64,000 nt of DNA, from NCBI GenBank assembly GCA_907163375.1, contig CAJQUW010001831.1, forward strand, positions 36,318 through 100,317, read 5' to 3'. Within the stretch, counting starts at the first letter, position 1; each line of letters begins with the position of its first letter. A program made the position numbers and the translations under genes. Below are positions 24,833 to 35,140 of this stretch, one piece after another. The stretch comes from Prostheceraeus crozeri. Taxonomy: Eukaryota > Platyhelminthes > Polycladida > Euryleptidae. A model generated the notes under the pieces. The model was not told the origin of the DNA. It searched no databases and saw nothing but the letters and a program-made list of their open reading frames with translations.

Positions 24833-25109
24833 AAAACGCATTGTATCAATGGCAAATTATCTTTCAGCCCTCATACACAACGCATGCGAATGTCTTCCTA
24901 GGTCTTAATAGTTCGATTGCTCCTCATGAATGGCCTGTATTCGGAAGAGACGCTCTCAGCATCAGAGGAGGTAAAGATCGCTCTTCCAATGAATATCCCA
25001 TAAAGTGTTCAGTGTTCTTTAGAAGAACATTTTCCAACTCGGTCTTTACATTCGCATGAAAATCATCACTGATATCATCAATCAGTTGTTTGTCTTGAGA
25101 CGGATGACA

Positions 25110-25505
25110 CTAACGGTCTTGAAATTGCTTCAGACAACGAGGAATAGAGGCATAATTGGAGGAAGTTTCTACACTACCTCTTGCAATCTCGGTGTCCAAT
25201 TTTGCGATTAGTTCCTTTAGGTTAACGATTGCCGCGCAATTAATCATCTTCCAAGTCAATTCTTTTAGGCCCTGATAATTGATAAGGTAGTATTCCACTG
25301 TTTCTATGTGTGTGTGTCCCAACGGGTGATTATCGAAGAGGGCGCTTCTTCCAGTTTGCGACACCTTTTTGCTTGATATCAAGTCATTGACTTTTGGGTA
25401 GAGTCCAATCACCATATCAGCAACTCTATGTGGGTTGTGCCCCAAACAAATCACGTGTGTCATCTTCCGCATAAAAACTACCATTGCTCCAACCGGTTTC
25501 AACAT
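25110..25505 (-). pseudogene. hAT-like transposase middle-domain fragment
   Basis: A 131-codon frame reads MTHVICLGHNPHRVADMVIGL, then YPKVNDLISSKK, a block where a WGTW-type motif would be expected (here eroded to LGHTHIETVEYYLINYQG), and NLKELIAKLDTEIARG...YASIPRCLKQF. This recalls the part of hAT-superfamily transposases where a CxxHxxHR-like segment precedes (I/L)ISxxKK, RWGTW and YAENF. The match is by eye and rests mainly on the first 35 residues. Both BED zinc finger and dimerisation domain are absent. Confidence 0.5.
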
Positions 25506-25789
25506 GCCTCATCAGTAACATCAGCAATCAGTAGACACAAGTGGTTTGTAATAACTCATGCATTTTCAAGAAATCATCAATGCATGTGTTTGAAAGCACT
25601 TATTTTCATTACATGCATTTTTGCGCAATTAAATCTGAAATAATTATGTACGCAACAAGTGCAAGGTATCCATTTTTACTGCATTTTTCGAGATCAACAT
25701 GTCTGTGCAGGAGACCGAAGGACGAGGGCATAGTATGTTGATCGAGAACAATGCAATTAAGATAGATATCTTCGCACGAATCGCATAAG

Positions 25790-27933
25790 TACCGTATTTC
25801 TTTGAATATGAGACGCCCTTGAATAAGAGACGCCCTCGAATAAGAGACGCATCCGTGAGAGGAAAAAATTTAATAAGAGACGCCCTTGAATAAGAGACGC
25901 ATGTACGAAAAATAGACTGCTATAGACATATTACATGCAGGCTATTGTAATGTGGTAGCTACATCCGCCTGAGCGATTATTAGGCCTACTTATCTTAGTA
26001 AAATAAGTCAGTCTACTAGTAAATGCCGGGTATCATGACCAATATTGTATGTATAATATATAAGGCTTCTTGTTGTTGTACATGCAATACATGCATGTTG
26101 TACATACGTACATGCAGGCCTACTTAAGGTTACTTCATCTACCATTTAAGGAGGCATTATACGGTAGCTTCCTTTGCATTTGGAGTCATGTACCGGTCGG
26201 TAACTTTTGCTGTAAATACTACTTGATTATCGGTATTTTCGTTTCGGCAAATTCAGATCTAGTCTACATGTATAGTGGCCAACATGTACTGGTATATGAA
26301 TGTATTAGATGAGTCTACAAGATATGCTACTACAAACCATAAAACTCCTTTCATTTCCAAAATATCTGAATTATGATAAAGCGTATATATATGTAAAAAA
26401 AATTATTGGCGAAATTTGCCAGTAGGACATAGGTATGACATAGGCCTAAGTGAGGAATGCAAAGGTTACCTAAGAGAAGAGTAGCAAAAAACTAAGACAT
26501 CTTTTTCTAATGAAAGAATGAAAACTTGAACATTTGATAAATAAGAGACGCCCTTGAATAAGAGACGCGTCTAATTTGATAGCTGTCAAAATCCACCTCT
26601 GTTTGTTATGGATTTGTAGATATCAACGGCATTTCTTGATATTTCCTAATAGAATTTACCGTTTTAAAAGGATGAAAATGTTTCTATATGCTAATGTAAG
26701 GAGTGCAGTAGAGACTGCTTATTATTCCTTGCACTCTTAGGAAACGATAAGCTCTATTATGGAAGCAATAATCATAGACACTGTTGGAAATGAATTTTAT
26801 GCATTTTTCATATTTGCTCGGCCCTGGAATATCCGTGTATCTTTTAATATCTCTTCATGAAATAGTCCGTGCTCCTCCAAATGTTCTATAAAATTTCGTG
26901 ATGTTGAACTTTCCAGATGAGCAGTGATTGCTCGTCAATCACTGTTACATAATCATCATCCTGTTGAATTGTCCAGTATGAATTATTGCTATGTGTCGGT
27001 AAACAGATAAATAATCGTTTTCATCATCGCAGTTCGGAGATATTCCTAATTCTGAAGATAGCGATAAATTGGTTTGACCCTGACTTTTGTGGACAGGCTA
27101 ATTCAATTCCCCTGTGTTAGTGTCAGTGTGTTTTTCTTGTTTATTGCCCTTAGAGTAGAACGTCGCAATTTTGAGCATTCAAATGGTCATCTCTCAAACG
27201 GCGAAGGATACAATTCTATCGCATTAACTCTCTTCCGACAGTTCACATGGCAAGAGTAGAAAAAATGACAATTTTGATAGTTCTGATATTGAAATAATCC
27301 TCTCTGTTCGTCAGACTATCTCAGATGGATTACACTTGCATGAGATAATCTCATTTCGCATCACATCTAACGAAAGGCAATCGTTCACTCATCATCATGC
27401 CAACCACGGGTCATTATTTCAATGTACGTTCTGTGACCGCGATATCTATGACCGCGGGGAGATGAACGAAGCGATGGAGAGAAGGATTCACATTTTATGT
27501 CAGAGAGGAGAGACAGACAATTTGTATGTTCCTCGAATGCTCATAACCCTCGAATTACCGCCGCAGCAAAATATGTTTGTTTCTGCAAGACCAAAGTTAT
27601 TGATTACGCGCGATGTCTTTGATGCATCTTCGCATGCGCATGTAGTGGTTAAGTACTTGGCCCAGAGATCTTTCTGTTCAGTGATCGAGTCAAGGATTCA
27701 AGTACGAGTACCTATATTTTACACGCAACTCCAGTAGTTAATGAGATTGAAAGTTTCCAATCGTTGAATTTTGAACATTGAAAATATCCAATCAAAGACA
27801 GAAATTTGTCTGTAGAAAATTACGTCTCGGGTTAGAGTTTACATATCATCAGAATAATTCTAATGTAAAACTGTCTATTCACCAATTCTGTATTATATAA
27901 GTCGACGCGGCGTCTACTTGAAGAAATACGGTA
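25790..27933. mobile_element. 2.1-kb DNA element with 13-bp TACCGTATTTCTT ends
   Basis: TACCGTATTTCTT at 25790-25802 is the exact reverse complement of 27921-27933. Inside the left end, GAATAAGAGACGCCC is repeated at a 17-bp step (25803-25850), reappears near 25871-25900 and again near 26540-26570. The right end has AGACGCC at the equivalent distance. The terminal TA dinucleotides may be part of a TA target duplication, as in Tc1/mariner or similar elements. The only sizeable frame inside (27336-27737 plus, 133 codons) is not a transposase I recognise, so the element is probably non-autonomous. Confidence 0.6.
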
Positions 27934-28001
27934 TATCTTCTTTTGACTCTCTGATTAATAGAAAACAGCTTATTGTCCAGAAAATTCGAATAAAAATGAT
28001 G

Positions 28002-28100
28002 ATGACACCACCCTTGATTCCCCGACCGCACTTGCCTGACCCAGGAATCGAACCGAAGTCCTCGGTGGAGACGAGCTCGCACCTAGTGGTCGGATTCTGA
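28002..28100 (-). mobile_element. tRNA-derived SINE, family A
   Basis: On the minus strand a pol III B box GGTTCGATTCC (28044-28054) follows GGTGCGAGCTCGTCTCC and CACCGAGGAC, then GGGTCAGGCAAGTGCGG and GTCGGGGAAT. The same string order occurs at 31801-31915, so this is a dispersed SINE and not a tRNA gene. The 5' part differs from the 31.8-kb copy (ATCCGACCACTAGG in place of AGCGTGGCCTAGTG). Confidence 0.75.
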
Positions 28101-28554
28101 CGCGAATTTGACTGGAAATACGCGAAATTGATGATTTCTACGCGAACGAAATTATGCACTTAGATATATTATAATATATACCGCGAGCTAATGCTCTTGT
28201 CACTAGATAACTTGATATTGATATTCTAATTCTCATTCATAATATCAATCTTCGATAGAGTTTATGAACTGCTTTATGTGTTTTATACTTGTGACTAACT
28301 AGGCATTATTTAACATCTTATCATTAAGTTTGTAACTCCATCTGAATTAAGTTTGAACTGCGATGTTCCATATGATATGCGATGGATTTATTAATATTTT
28401 TACCTTTTCTAGATCCATTTTACACACGAATGTATGTTGTTTGTGAATATGCTGAGGTTAACATAAGAATTATGTTAGTACTTCATTCTGAGAATATGAT
28501 TTTCAGAAATATATCAATTGATCAGATCCCTTCCCGATGCTGGAAAATTGATGT

Positions 28555-29500
28555 ATCCAACTTTGATCATTGGCACAACGCCTACAATATCATCATTGGT
28601 GAAAAAGCTCGAAAAATCTTCTCAGATTTATCAGGCCCCAACCAGGCAATCGCCTTCAAGATCATGAAAGCCTTTTTCATGGAAATTACAAAAAGATTGA
28701 GCGACTATTTGCCTTTCGGGAACGAGCTACTGAGAGCTTCACGATTTTTAAGACCATTATGAAAAATGGGTTTTTAAATTCGTCAAAACCATCCCTAACA
28801 TTTTAGGAGATAGCGACCAATCGACATTGCAAGTCGAGATTAGGCTTCATCAAAGTCTGGTAAAAAACGCCTATGAAAACGATGTAGGAGAATTTTGGTC
28901 GAAAGTCGACAAGGTGGGAAAGACACCAACCCTCGTAAAAGTCGCCAAAGCGATTTTTATTTTACCACATGGAAACGCGGAGGTCGAACGTATTTTTTCG
29001 GGTCTATCCGATGTAATAACTAGGAAACGTCGATCGCTGGGTTCTGAAACCATAAAGGCGTTGTCCGTCAGTAAGTCTGTTGACAGCTCTACATTGAAAA
29101 TCGTCAACTCAGAGATCCATACACGGCATCGCACTCGAAATATGAAGCATGGAAGCAGGAGCAACGAAAAGAACGAGAAGAAAAAGAAAAACAGAAATTA
29201 GAAGAACGTCTACGAAAAGAATTGAACGAGGAAATGAACAGAAACGAAAGTATTCGAAAGCACGCGACTGAGATGGAAGACATCGCAACTCCTCTTAAGA
29301 AAAAGGAAGATGAGCAACGGCGACTAACTAACATCTCTTGCAGAGAATGCACTACAGCAGGCCAGAAAAGCCGAGAAAGACCTGATGGATCTTCGACAAG
29401 AAAAGAATGCATTAGAAATGAAAAAAGAAGCCGCGCGCAGTATTGCACTCGATGTGATTCTAAAAAGAGTAAAGACATGTACACCAATTCTCAGATTCTT
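28555..29500 (+). pseudogene. hAT-like transposase C-terminal half with coiled-coil tail
   Basis: The first frame ends FGNELLRASRFLRP at 28762. After a frameshift, EKWVFKFVKTIPNILGDSDQ leads into VAKAIFILPHGNAEVERIFS and LSDVITRKRRSLGSETIKAL, the dimerisation domain of hAT transposases. Further frameshifts near 29110 and 29335 join a highly charged helix (EAWKQEQRKEREEKEKQ, then KDLMDLRQEKNALEMKKEAA, ending LDVILKRVKTC). A coiled-coil tail after the dimerisation domain is unusual for a hAT protein and recurs in the element at 40629-41147. Catalytic upstream parts are lacking or unrecognised. It is a pseudogene with at least three frame breaks. Confidence 0.75.
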
Positions 29501-30139
29501 CTAGGCCGAGTAACAAATATTCGCGCTTCGACAAAAAGACTAATCTGTGTAATTCAATGGATTGCTTGCCATTATGAGTTACATAGGCGTATAAAGCAAA
29601 CTTCTGTGTGTGTTACTAGTTGTATAAAGTTATAAAGTAGATGGCGCATAAGTTAAAGTCGTAAGTTTTCTTCCCTGGATCGTGCATGTAAACAATAAAA
29701 TACTAATTATGGAAGATCCAAGATCACAATCAAGTATGGTGGGAAAAACATGTTCTATATTCTACAATATCTTATATGTTCTTATTATATGGTTTTGTAC
29801 GCTATTTTATTTTATCAAGTAAAGTTGGGTGTTTCTATTTTCCTGAAAAATTTCCTTTCCATAAGAATGAACAGAACACGCCAAACAAATGACACGTGAA
29901 TATTGTGAATACAAATTAAGCTAATAAAATCTCCTTATCAATGCCACCTTGAAACGATAGTGGTTGTCATACGGCGCTTCGCCCGTTCTTTACAGTATGT
30001 ACACGGGAATGAGTAAATGGACCTGATAGTTAGACAGATATTGCGAACAGAGATCTGACATAGAAAGCTTGGTGATGACGTCATGTAATGTGTGAAATAG
30101 GAATCTACAGTTCTGGTTTTTTTAAATCTACAAGTGTTT

Positions 30140-31130
30140 TTCAAATCACAACACTGGTTTGAACCACTTGATGGCCACTCCTTCAGTTACATACAAATCA
30201 AACGAACGTCTGCACTTTTTAAACATTTGAAATCGTTGATTGAGGCTGATGTTCGGTGGTGGCATAACTGCAAGTGTCTGGTGATGCTGGATGCTGGCGG
30301 TTTCGACGACCTTGGTCTGCTTGAACTCTTCGCTAGCCATTTTGGGATTTGATCTTTCACCCGTTCTTGAAGAGCCCTCTGCGACTTCCCTATGTAGCTT
30401 GCTCCGCAAGCGCAACTAAATTCATAGATAAGAGTGTTCTGGAAGGGAAGCGGCACACGATCCTTCGGTGGGACAGGAGCTAAGCGTTTGGTGTAAAATG
30501 TCACAAACGTCTTGAGATGGAAATAAGTCTTGTTCACCACTTTAGACAACTGTTGAACCAAAACACTGCCTTGAGGTCCATAATACGGCATACATACCAT
30601 AATCGGCTTTTTCCGAACTGTTTCATAGGCAACTTTATTCATGTCAGTAGAATGTTTTTTGATGAACCATTTGGGATATCCATTCTTGATTAAGATATTC
30701 TCAAGGTGGGCCTCTTCTTCCTGTAAAAACTTTTGGTGAACAAAGGCGTCGTGCACGATAGTGTAATGTGCGTACTAAATTAACTTTGTACATTCTAGGA
30801 CAAAAAGAAGAGTACTGAGTGTAATGACCAGTAAATGAGTATTTTCTGTACACAGAAGTCAAATATTGGCCATCCTCGTGTATAATCCTCACATCCAGAA
30901 AACTGTCACCAGATTCACGATTAAATATAACGTTGGGATGCATTCGATTAGCTGCATCAACAAAATTATTTGCTTCTTGATGAAAGATGACCGGAAAGAT
31001 GACAGTAATTGCTTTTCATGATGGCCCAGAAATATTTCAGCAAAAGACCCCGATATAGGACTTCCCATTTGCATTGTGCACCTGATGAAGTCTGTGACGA
31101 AAATTTGTCAATAAACTGATGCATTTTGAG
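30140..31130 (-). pseudogene. Penelope-like element with internal deletion: RT palm edge, thumb, GIY-YIG
   Basis: Minus-strand pieces in order: MQMGSPISGSFAEIFLGHHE (palm motif, 31074 downward), then with a frame change NNFVDAANRMHPNVIFNRES, FLDVRIIHEDGQYLTSVYRK (thumb side), then a third frame with NILIKNGYPKWFIK, VLVQQLSKVVNKTYFHLK and the nuclease NTLIYEFSCACGASYIGKSQ plus LQERVKDQIPKWL. The stretch that should hold the YxDD catalytic box between AEIFL and FVDAANRMHPN is missing, so it is catalytically dead. Wording differs from the 1-1.7 kb and 16.3-kb copies, suggesting another Penelope-like lineage. The last frame ends at 30187. Confidence 0.85.
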
Positions 31131-31586
31131 ACTACGTTAATTTTTCTTTATCGTTAATATTATTGTTGATATCAATTTTCAGATCTACACACCTATAACA
31201 TGCGGCATGTCCTTTGAAATGAACAAAAGGAATTAACTTTCTTGATTTTCCTGTTTGAATGAAAGAAGTTTGTTTACACGATAAAAAGACTGCAAATACA
31301 AATTAGCTAAGTGAGATTACAAAATTTATATAAAATTGTTCTTTGTGTGGTGTATTGACAAAGCATGAAAATCACTGAAATGCCTATCTGCGTCCTCCAT
31401 AAGATGTATGTCATCTGATAGAAGACGAAATTCTCTCTATCATCTATTTTTGTTCGCTGTAAGTGGTCTTGTTCCTGTAAACTTATAGTACGTAAACTTG
31501 TGTCACCACATAAATATATACTTGCTCGTAGGGTACATAAAACAAAAGTAAACGAAATCAGAGCTAATACGCGAAATCCGACCACT

Positions 31587-31628
31587 GCTCGCACCTTCTT
31601 CACTAGGCCACGCTGACGGTTCAAAAGG
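31587..31628 (-). mobile_element. Truncated SINE head, inverted partner of the 31.8-kb SINE
   Basis: The minus strand repeats GTCAGCGTGGCCTAGTG and AAGAAGGTGCGAGC exactly as in the plus-strand copy starting at 31801, and then departs into AGTGGTCGGATTTCGCG. With a few extra bases on the outside it forms a 42-bp arm that matches 31790-31831 at 40 positions. Confidence 0.75.
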
Positions 31629-31789
31629 AATGCGAGTGAAGTCAGAAGTGATCTCCAAGTGATATCGACAGCTTATTGTCCCATAGTCATTGACAGAATG
31701 CTACCAGCGCTCATATTGTAGCAAGACAGCATATCAGCATGTCATTCGACTACGTCACACTGTAGATTGACAACAAATATCTGTCGTTG

Positions 31790-31915
31790 CCTTTTCTACC
31801 GTCAGCGTGGCCTAGTGAAGAAGGTGCGAGCTCGTCTCCACCGAGGACTCCGGTTCGATTCCTGGGTAAGGCAAGTGCGGTCGGGGAATGAAGGGTGTTG
31901 GTGTCCTTTACTGAC
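31790..31915 (+). mobile_element. tRNA-derived SINE, family A
   Basis: A box-like TGGCCTAGTGAAGAAGG (31808-31824) and a perfect B box GGTTCGATTCC (31852-31862) at normal tRNA spacing are followed by GGGTAAGGCAAGTGCGG and GTCGGGGAATGAAGGGTG, shared with the copy at 28002-28100. No cloverleaf acceptor stem or pol III terminator in tRNA position is evident. Confidence 0.8.
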
Positions 31916-33950
31916 ATACAATTGTTATTCCCTTTAGATATTTAAGGAAACATGCAATGCATAAGCAATTGCCGGTATACATTGACATTTACACAGTCGT
32001 TTCAAAAAGTAGCATTTTATTCAGGTGCAAATAAAGCAACTTACGTACATGTACTATATGCATATAATGAGCAGAAAGATTCTTGATAATACGGACGTTC
32101 TGGGAAGTGAGGAACCAAATGATAGCTACATGCACGGACAAGGAGGGGAGGGGCTCGCAAAACGCCATGATTTTGTGGATGTCCTTTATGGATGGCCCTG
32201 AAGGAAAGCTCTTTAGCATCGGGATATCTATGATCGGGAATAATTGCCGGAAGGGCAATAGATTGATTTCCATTTTAGTTGTTTATATATCTTTGATGCA
32301 TTTAAGTGATTTTCGGCAGTTCACCGTTCGCATCAGAAGCAAAAACAGGTAATTTTCGTGGGAGGATTTCGTATGTTTGACATCATCGTGAATTAAGAGT
32401 GACTGACAGCTTCTCAGCAGAAACATGGAAATATTAATTGCCAATTATACGACAACCTGAACTACTGAGGCATTTCTGTCTTCTTATTCTCCCCATGTCC
32501 TTTCACCAATTCAGGACATGTTTGTTGTGAATAGTTGTGAAGATAACGACAAACATCCATTATGTCATCGGTGCTTAATAACTGCAGCCATCTAAAATGC
32601 AATAACGTCAGATTCTAGTGTCATTGGAATATTTGTAATTCGAAACAATGTTTAATTTCTGAGAACCTTACGTATTTGCAATTCATGTTGGTCAGACAAC
32701 AGCCACGTGGTAGGATAGCTCAACTGGTTAATGACCACATTTCAGTACGGAGTTGGAGAAGGTCCAAGGTTCGAGTCTGTCAGCGTGGGGACATAAGGTC
32801 TACGCTAGGTGTGCTTGCAAGTCAAGTGAACATAGTAGGAAAAGGCATATGTTGTCATTTGTATGAGAAGCTTTAGTGCTTCATTATTTCCAGTTGTTTA
32901 CTCAAACCCCATTAAGCAAATCTAAGGGGTTCAATATTTCTGAATTATTTGAAAATCCTGACTATTTACTTTCACTGAAGATTTGTAACTTATCAACTTA
33001 GCAGGAAATTTAATCTCCTTAGTGAAATGCCGTGTTGATTCTCAGAAATGAAACACTAAAGAGACAAAATTAACTAAACATTTAAAAGCCGTGATGACTA
33101 CAGCAGCTTGCTCTAGCAGATTTTTGTTACAAGTTCAGAAATGTTCAAATCTAATGATTTTCTTTCATTTTCCACGCATTCGTCAGAGTTCAATTAGAAA
33201 TCTGGGCACACTAGGGTCACATGGCTTGGGAGACACTGATCTAGACAGATCACATAAATTAGGGAAAATGTATTCACGATCATAGCTATGGGACTCGTTC
33301 TACTTTGAAAATAATACGTCTCAAATGGGTTTAAATGTGGTTTAAATGTTACCTTCCAGTGGGCAAAATCCAAACATATTTTGGGTAAATCTTTGATAAT
33401 ATGCCGAAAACAAAAGCCATGAGAGCCTAGATCATGCGGTTCAGTTTTGAAGCGGTCACTGCAGGTGCCACACGTTCCGGTGTCGATAGAGATAATAGAC
33501 AGTTAAATATTTGTGGAGTGTTTCTTTCAAAAGTCCTAGCCATTACTTACTTCAAATCTGTGAATCAATAAGCCTTGCTGATCTGATAATTTAACAATAT
33601 CTCCGAGTTTTAAATCTCCATCTTCAGGCTACAGAAAACAGGGACAGAAAGGTTGCAGATAGAAAATTCAAAGTCAGTGGAACATCAAATTATCAAGCGT
33701 TGGTAGTTGGGCAGCTCTTTCCTGTTATTTAGGTAGTCAATCGATGAGGTAGAGGAAAATAATGAATACCAACATTTAATTTACTTGATTACTTCCCTAC
33801 TTTCGTCCTAGTCCACGTTGAACGGGTCCGGCAAATACCAGTATGTAAATCGAGATGATATTTTATCTCCTATTGAATTTCATAATCATAATGACAAAGA
33901 ATTAGGCACAAAGGGACACTTAGCTGCTTACTTGCTTATATTTATTCCAT
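31916..33950. other. Intronic stretch with little recognised
   Basis: Apart from the SINE head at 32712-32790, this AT-rich sequence shows no domain or repeat I can support. Confidence 0.4.
32712..32790 (+). mobile_element. tRNA-like SINE head, family B
   Basis: The A box TAGCTCAACTGG (32716-32727) and B box GGTTCGAGTCT (32768-32778) are about 40 bp apart, followed by GTCAGCGTGGGGACATAAGG. The A box is perfect and the B box has one mismatch. It is more likely a SINE or tRNA pseudogene than an active gene, since the acceptor ends do not pair. Confidence 0.55.
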
Positions 33951-34560
33951 TTAACGTCGATTGCTCCATCCATGTTGGGTACGACGATTCGCTTGTATGG
34001 CGGCTCTCCATTTCGCTCGGTCGTTTGCATCTTCGACACGGAGCCCGAGCGCTCGAAGGTCTTCGTTGATGTTATCGCTCCATGTCTTCTTTGGACGTCC
34101 AACTGGTCGGCGCCCATCCTCTGTCAATTTCTGCACGCGCTTCACCCATTGACATTCGTCCTTTCTTTCTACGTGGCCACACCATCTTAAACGACGTCTT
34201 CTTATGGAGTCGCCAATAGTCTCCAGGCACACTCTAGCTCTCAGCTCCTCGTTTGAAATGCGGTCGCGAGAGGAGACTCCGCACATCCGTCGGACCATCC
34301 GCATTTCGTTCACCTCAAGTCGCCTCAAACGCTCAGCTGACAAGGCCCAAGTCTCGCTACCATACAGCATGCTGGTGCGCACACAAGACTTAAAGATGAC
34401 TGCCTTTATTGAGAGTGCAGTTGCTTTAGATGTTAAAAAGGGAGCCATCTCACGAAACCTGCACCAACCGCTTCGGTTCCTCGCTCTGACTGCTGCACTT
34501 GCACCTCCGCCAGCATCAATGACATCACCGAGGTAACGGTCGTAGCTTTCCTCGTCAACC
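33951..34560 (-). pseudogene. LINE reverse transcriptase C-terminal region
   Basis: A continuous minus-strand frame reads YDRYLGDVIDAGGG, then KAVIFKSCVRTSMLYGSETW, RRLEVNEMRMVRRMCGVS, RRRLRWCGHVERKDE, GRRPVGRPKKTWSDNI and ends NRRTQHGWSNRR. YGSETW, RWCGHV and GRPKKTW are the usual landmarks of non-LTR reverse transcriptase C-termini. It is well preserved for about 200 codons without stops, so the insertion is comparatively recent. The 5' side is lost where a 20-bp tandem repeat begins. Its 3' flank has TAAGCAAGTAAGC. Confidence 0.9.
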
Positions 34561-34673
34561 TTGAGATGATCGCCGTCACCTTGAGATGACCGCCGTCAGC
34601 TTGAGATGACCGCCGTCACCTTGAGATGACCGCCGTCACCTTGATATGATCGCCGTCAACTTGAGATGACCGC
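34555..34673. repeat. 20-bp tandem repeat, about six copies
   Basis: The unit TTGAGATGACCGCCGTCACC is repeated six times with a few substitutions (TGATCG, GTCAGC, TTGATATG). It sits exactly between two LINE fragments and overlaps the 5' edge of the first, as if the coding sequence CTTGAGATGATCGCCGTCAC of the LINE itself was amplified. Confidence 0.9.
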
Positions 34674-34677
34674 TTAC

Positions 34678-35140
34678 TTGCTTAAATCTCGTGCCTGACA
34701 GGCATAGAGACGACACTCGACACCACCCTTCTACAGCTCGCTCGGTCTGTTATTCCGTCCGCAGCTTCATCGGGAGTGATATGTAGGGAACGAAAATTCT
34801 CCTGGAGGACGTCCCGATACCGTTGCCGAGGAGCTCCTCTCGGTCTGCGCCATCCCGCTGCTGACAGGCTGAAGTCCCAGGCTATTCCTGTTGGAAGCTG
34901 TGGGTTACTTCGCATGAGGTGACCGATCCAGCGAAGACGGCTTTGAGCTAGTGTCTGTTCGAGTGGCGGGAGCCCTGTTGGTTGACGCAAGTCATCTTTT
35001 TACATGCGGTTAGGCCATCGGATGTTACTAACAGTGCGGAGGGCTCAAGAGTTGTAGCCACTTAATCTTTTCGTTTGGGACTTGTTGAGAGGCCACGTTT
35101 CTGCACCATACACATACAAAGGGATGCAACTCTACTAAAT
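34678..35140 (-). pseudogene. Second LINE C-terminal fragment, different family
   Basis: The minus strand gives VYGAETWPLNKSQTKRL (after a frameshift), TVSNIRWPNRM, then a frame of about 100 codons with TGLPPLEQTLAQSRLRWIGH, LMRSNPQLPTGIAWDF, WRRPRGAPRQRYRDVLQENF and SCRRVVSSVVSMPVRHEI. RLRWIGHL and GAPRQRYRD are landmark positions of LINE C-termini. The wording is clearly distinct from the neighbour at 33951-34560. There are several frame breaks upstream of RQPTGLPP. It also abuts TAAGCAAGTAAGC on its 3' side. Confidence 0.85.

Noticed and set aside
27336-27737. 133-codon frame as transposase of the 2.1-kb element
   Set aside because: No DDE, BED or other transposase motif visible; left as unassigned inside the element.
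31801-31880. Functional tRNA gene
   Set aside because: Good A and B boxes, but no pairing acceptor ends and the same sequence recurs at 28.0 and 31.6 kb, so it is a SINE head.
32712-32790. Functional tRNA gene
   Set aside because: Boxes are present but the acceptor stem does not pair and the B box has a mismatch.
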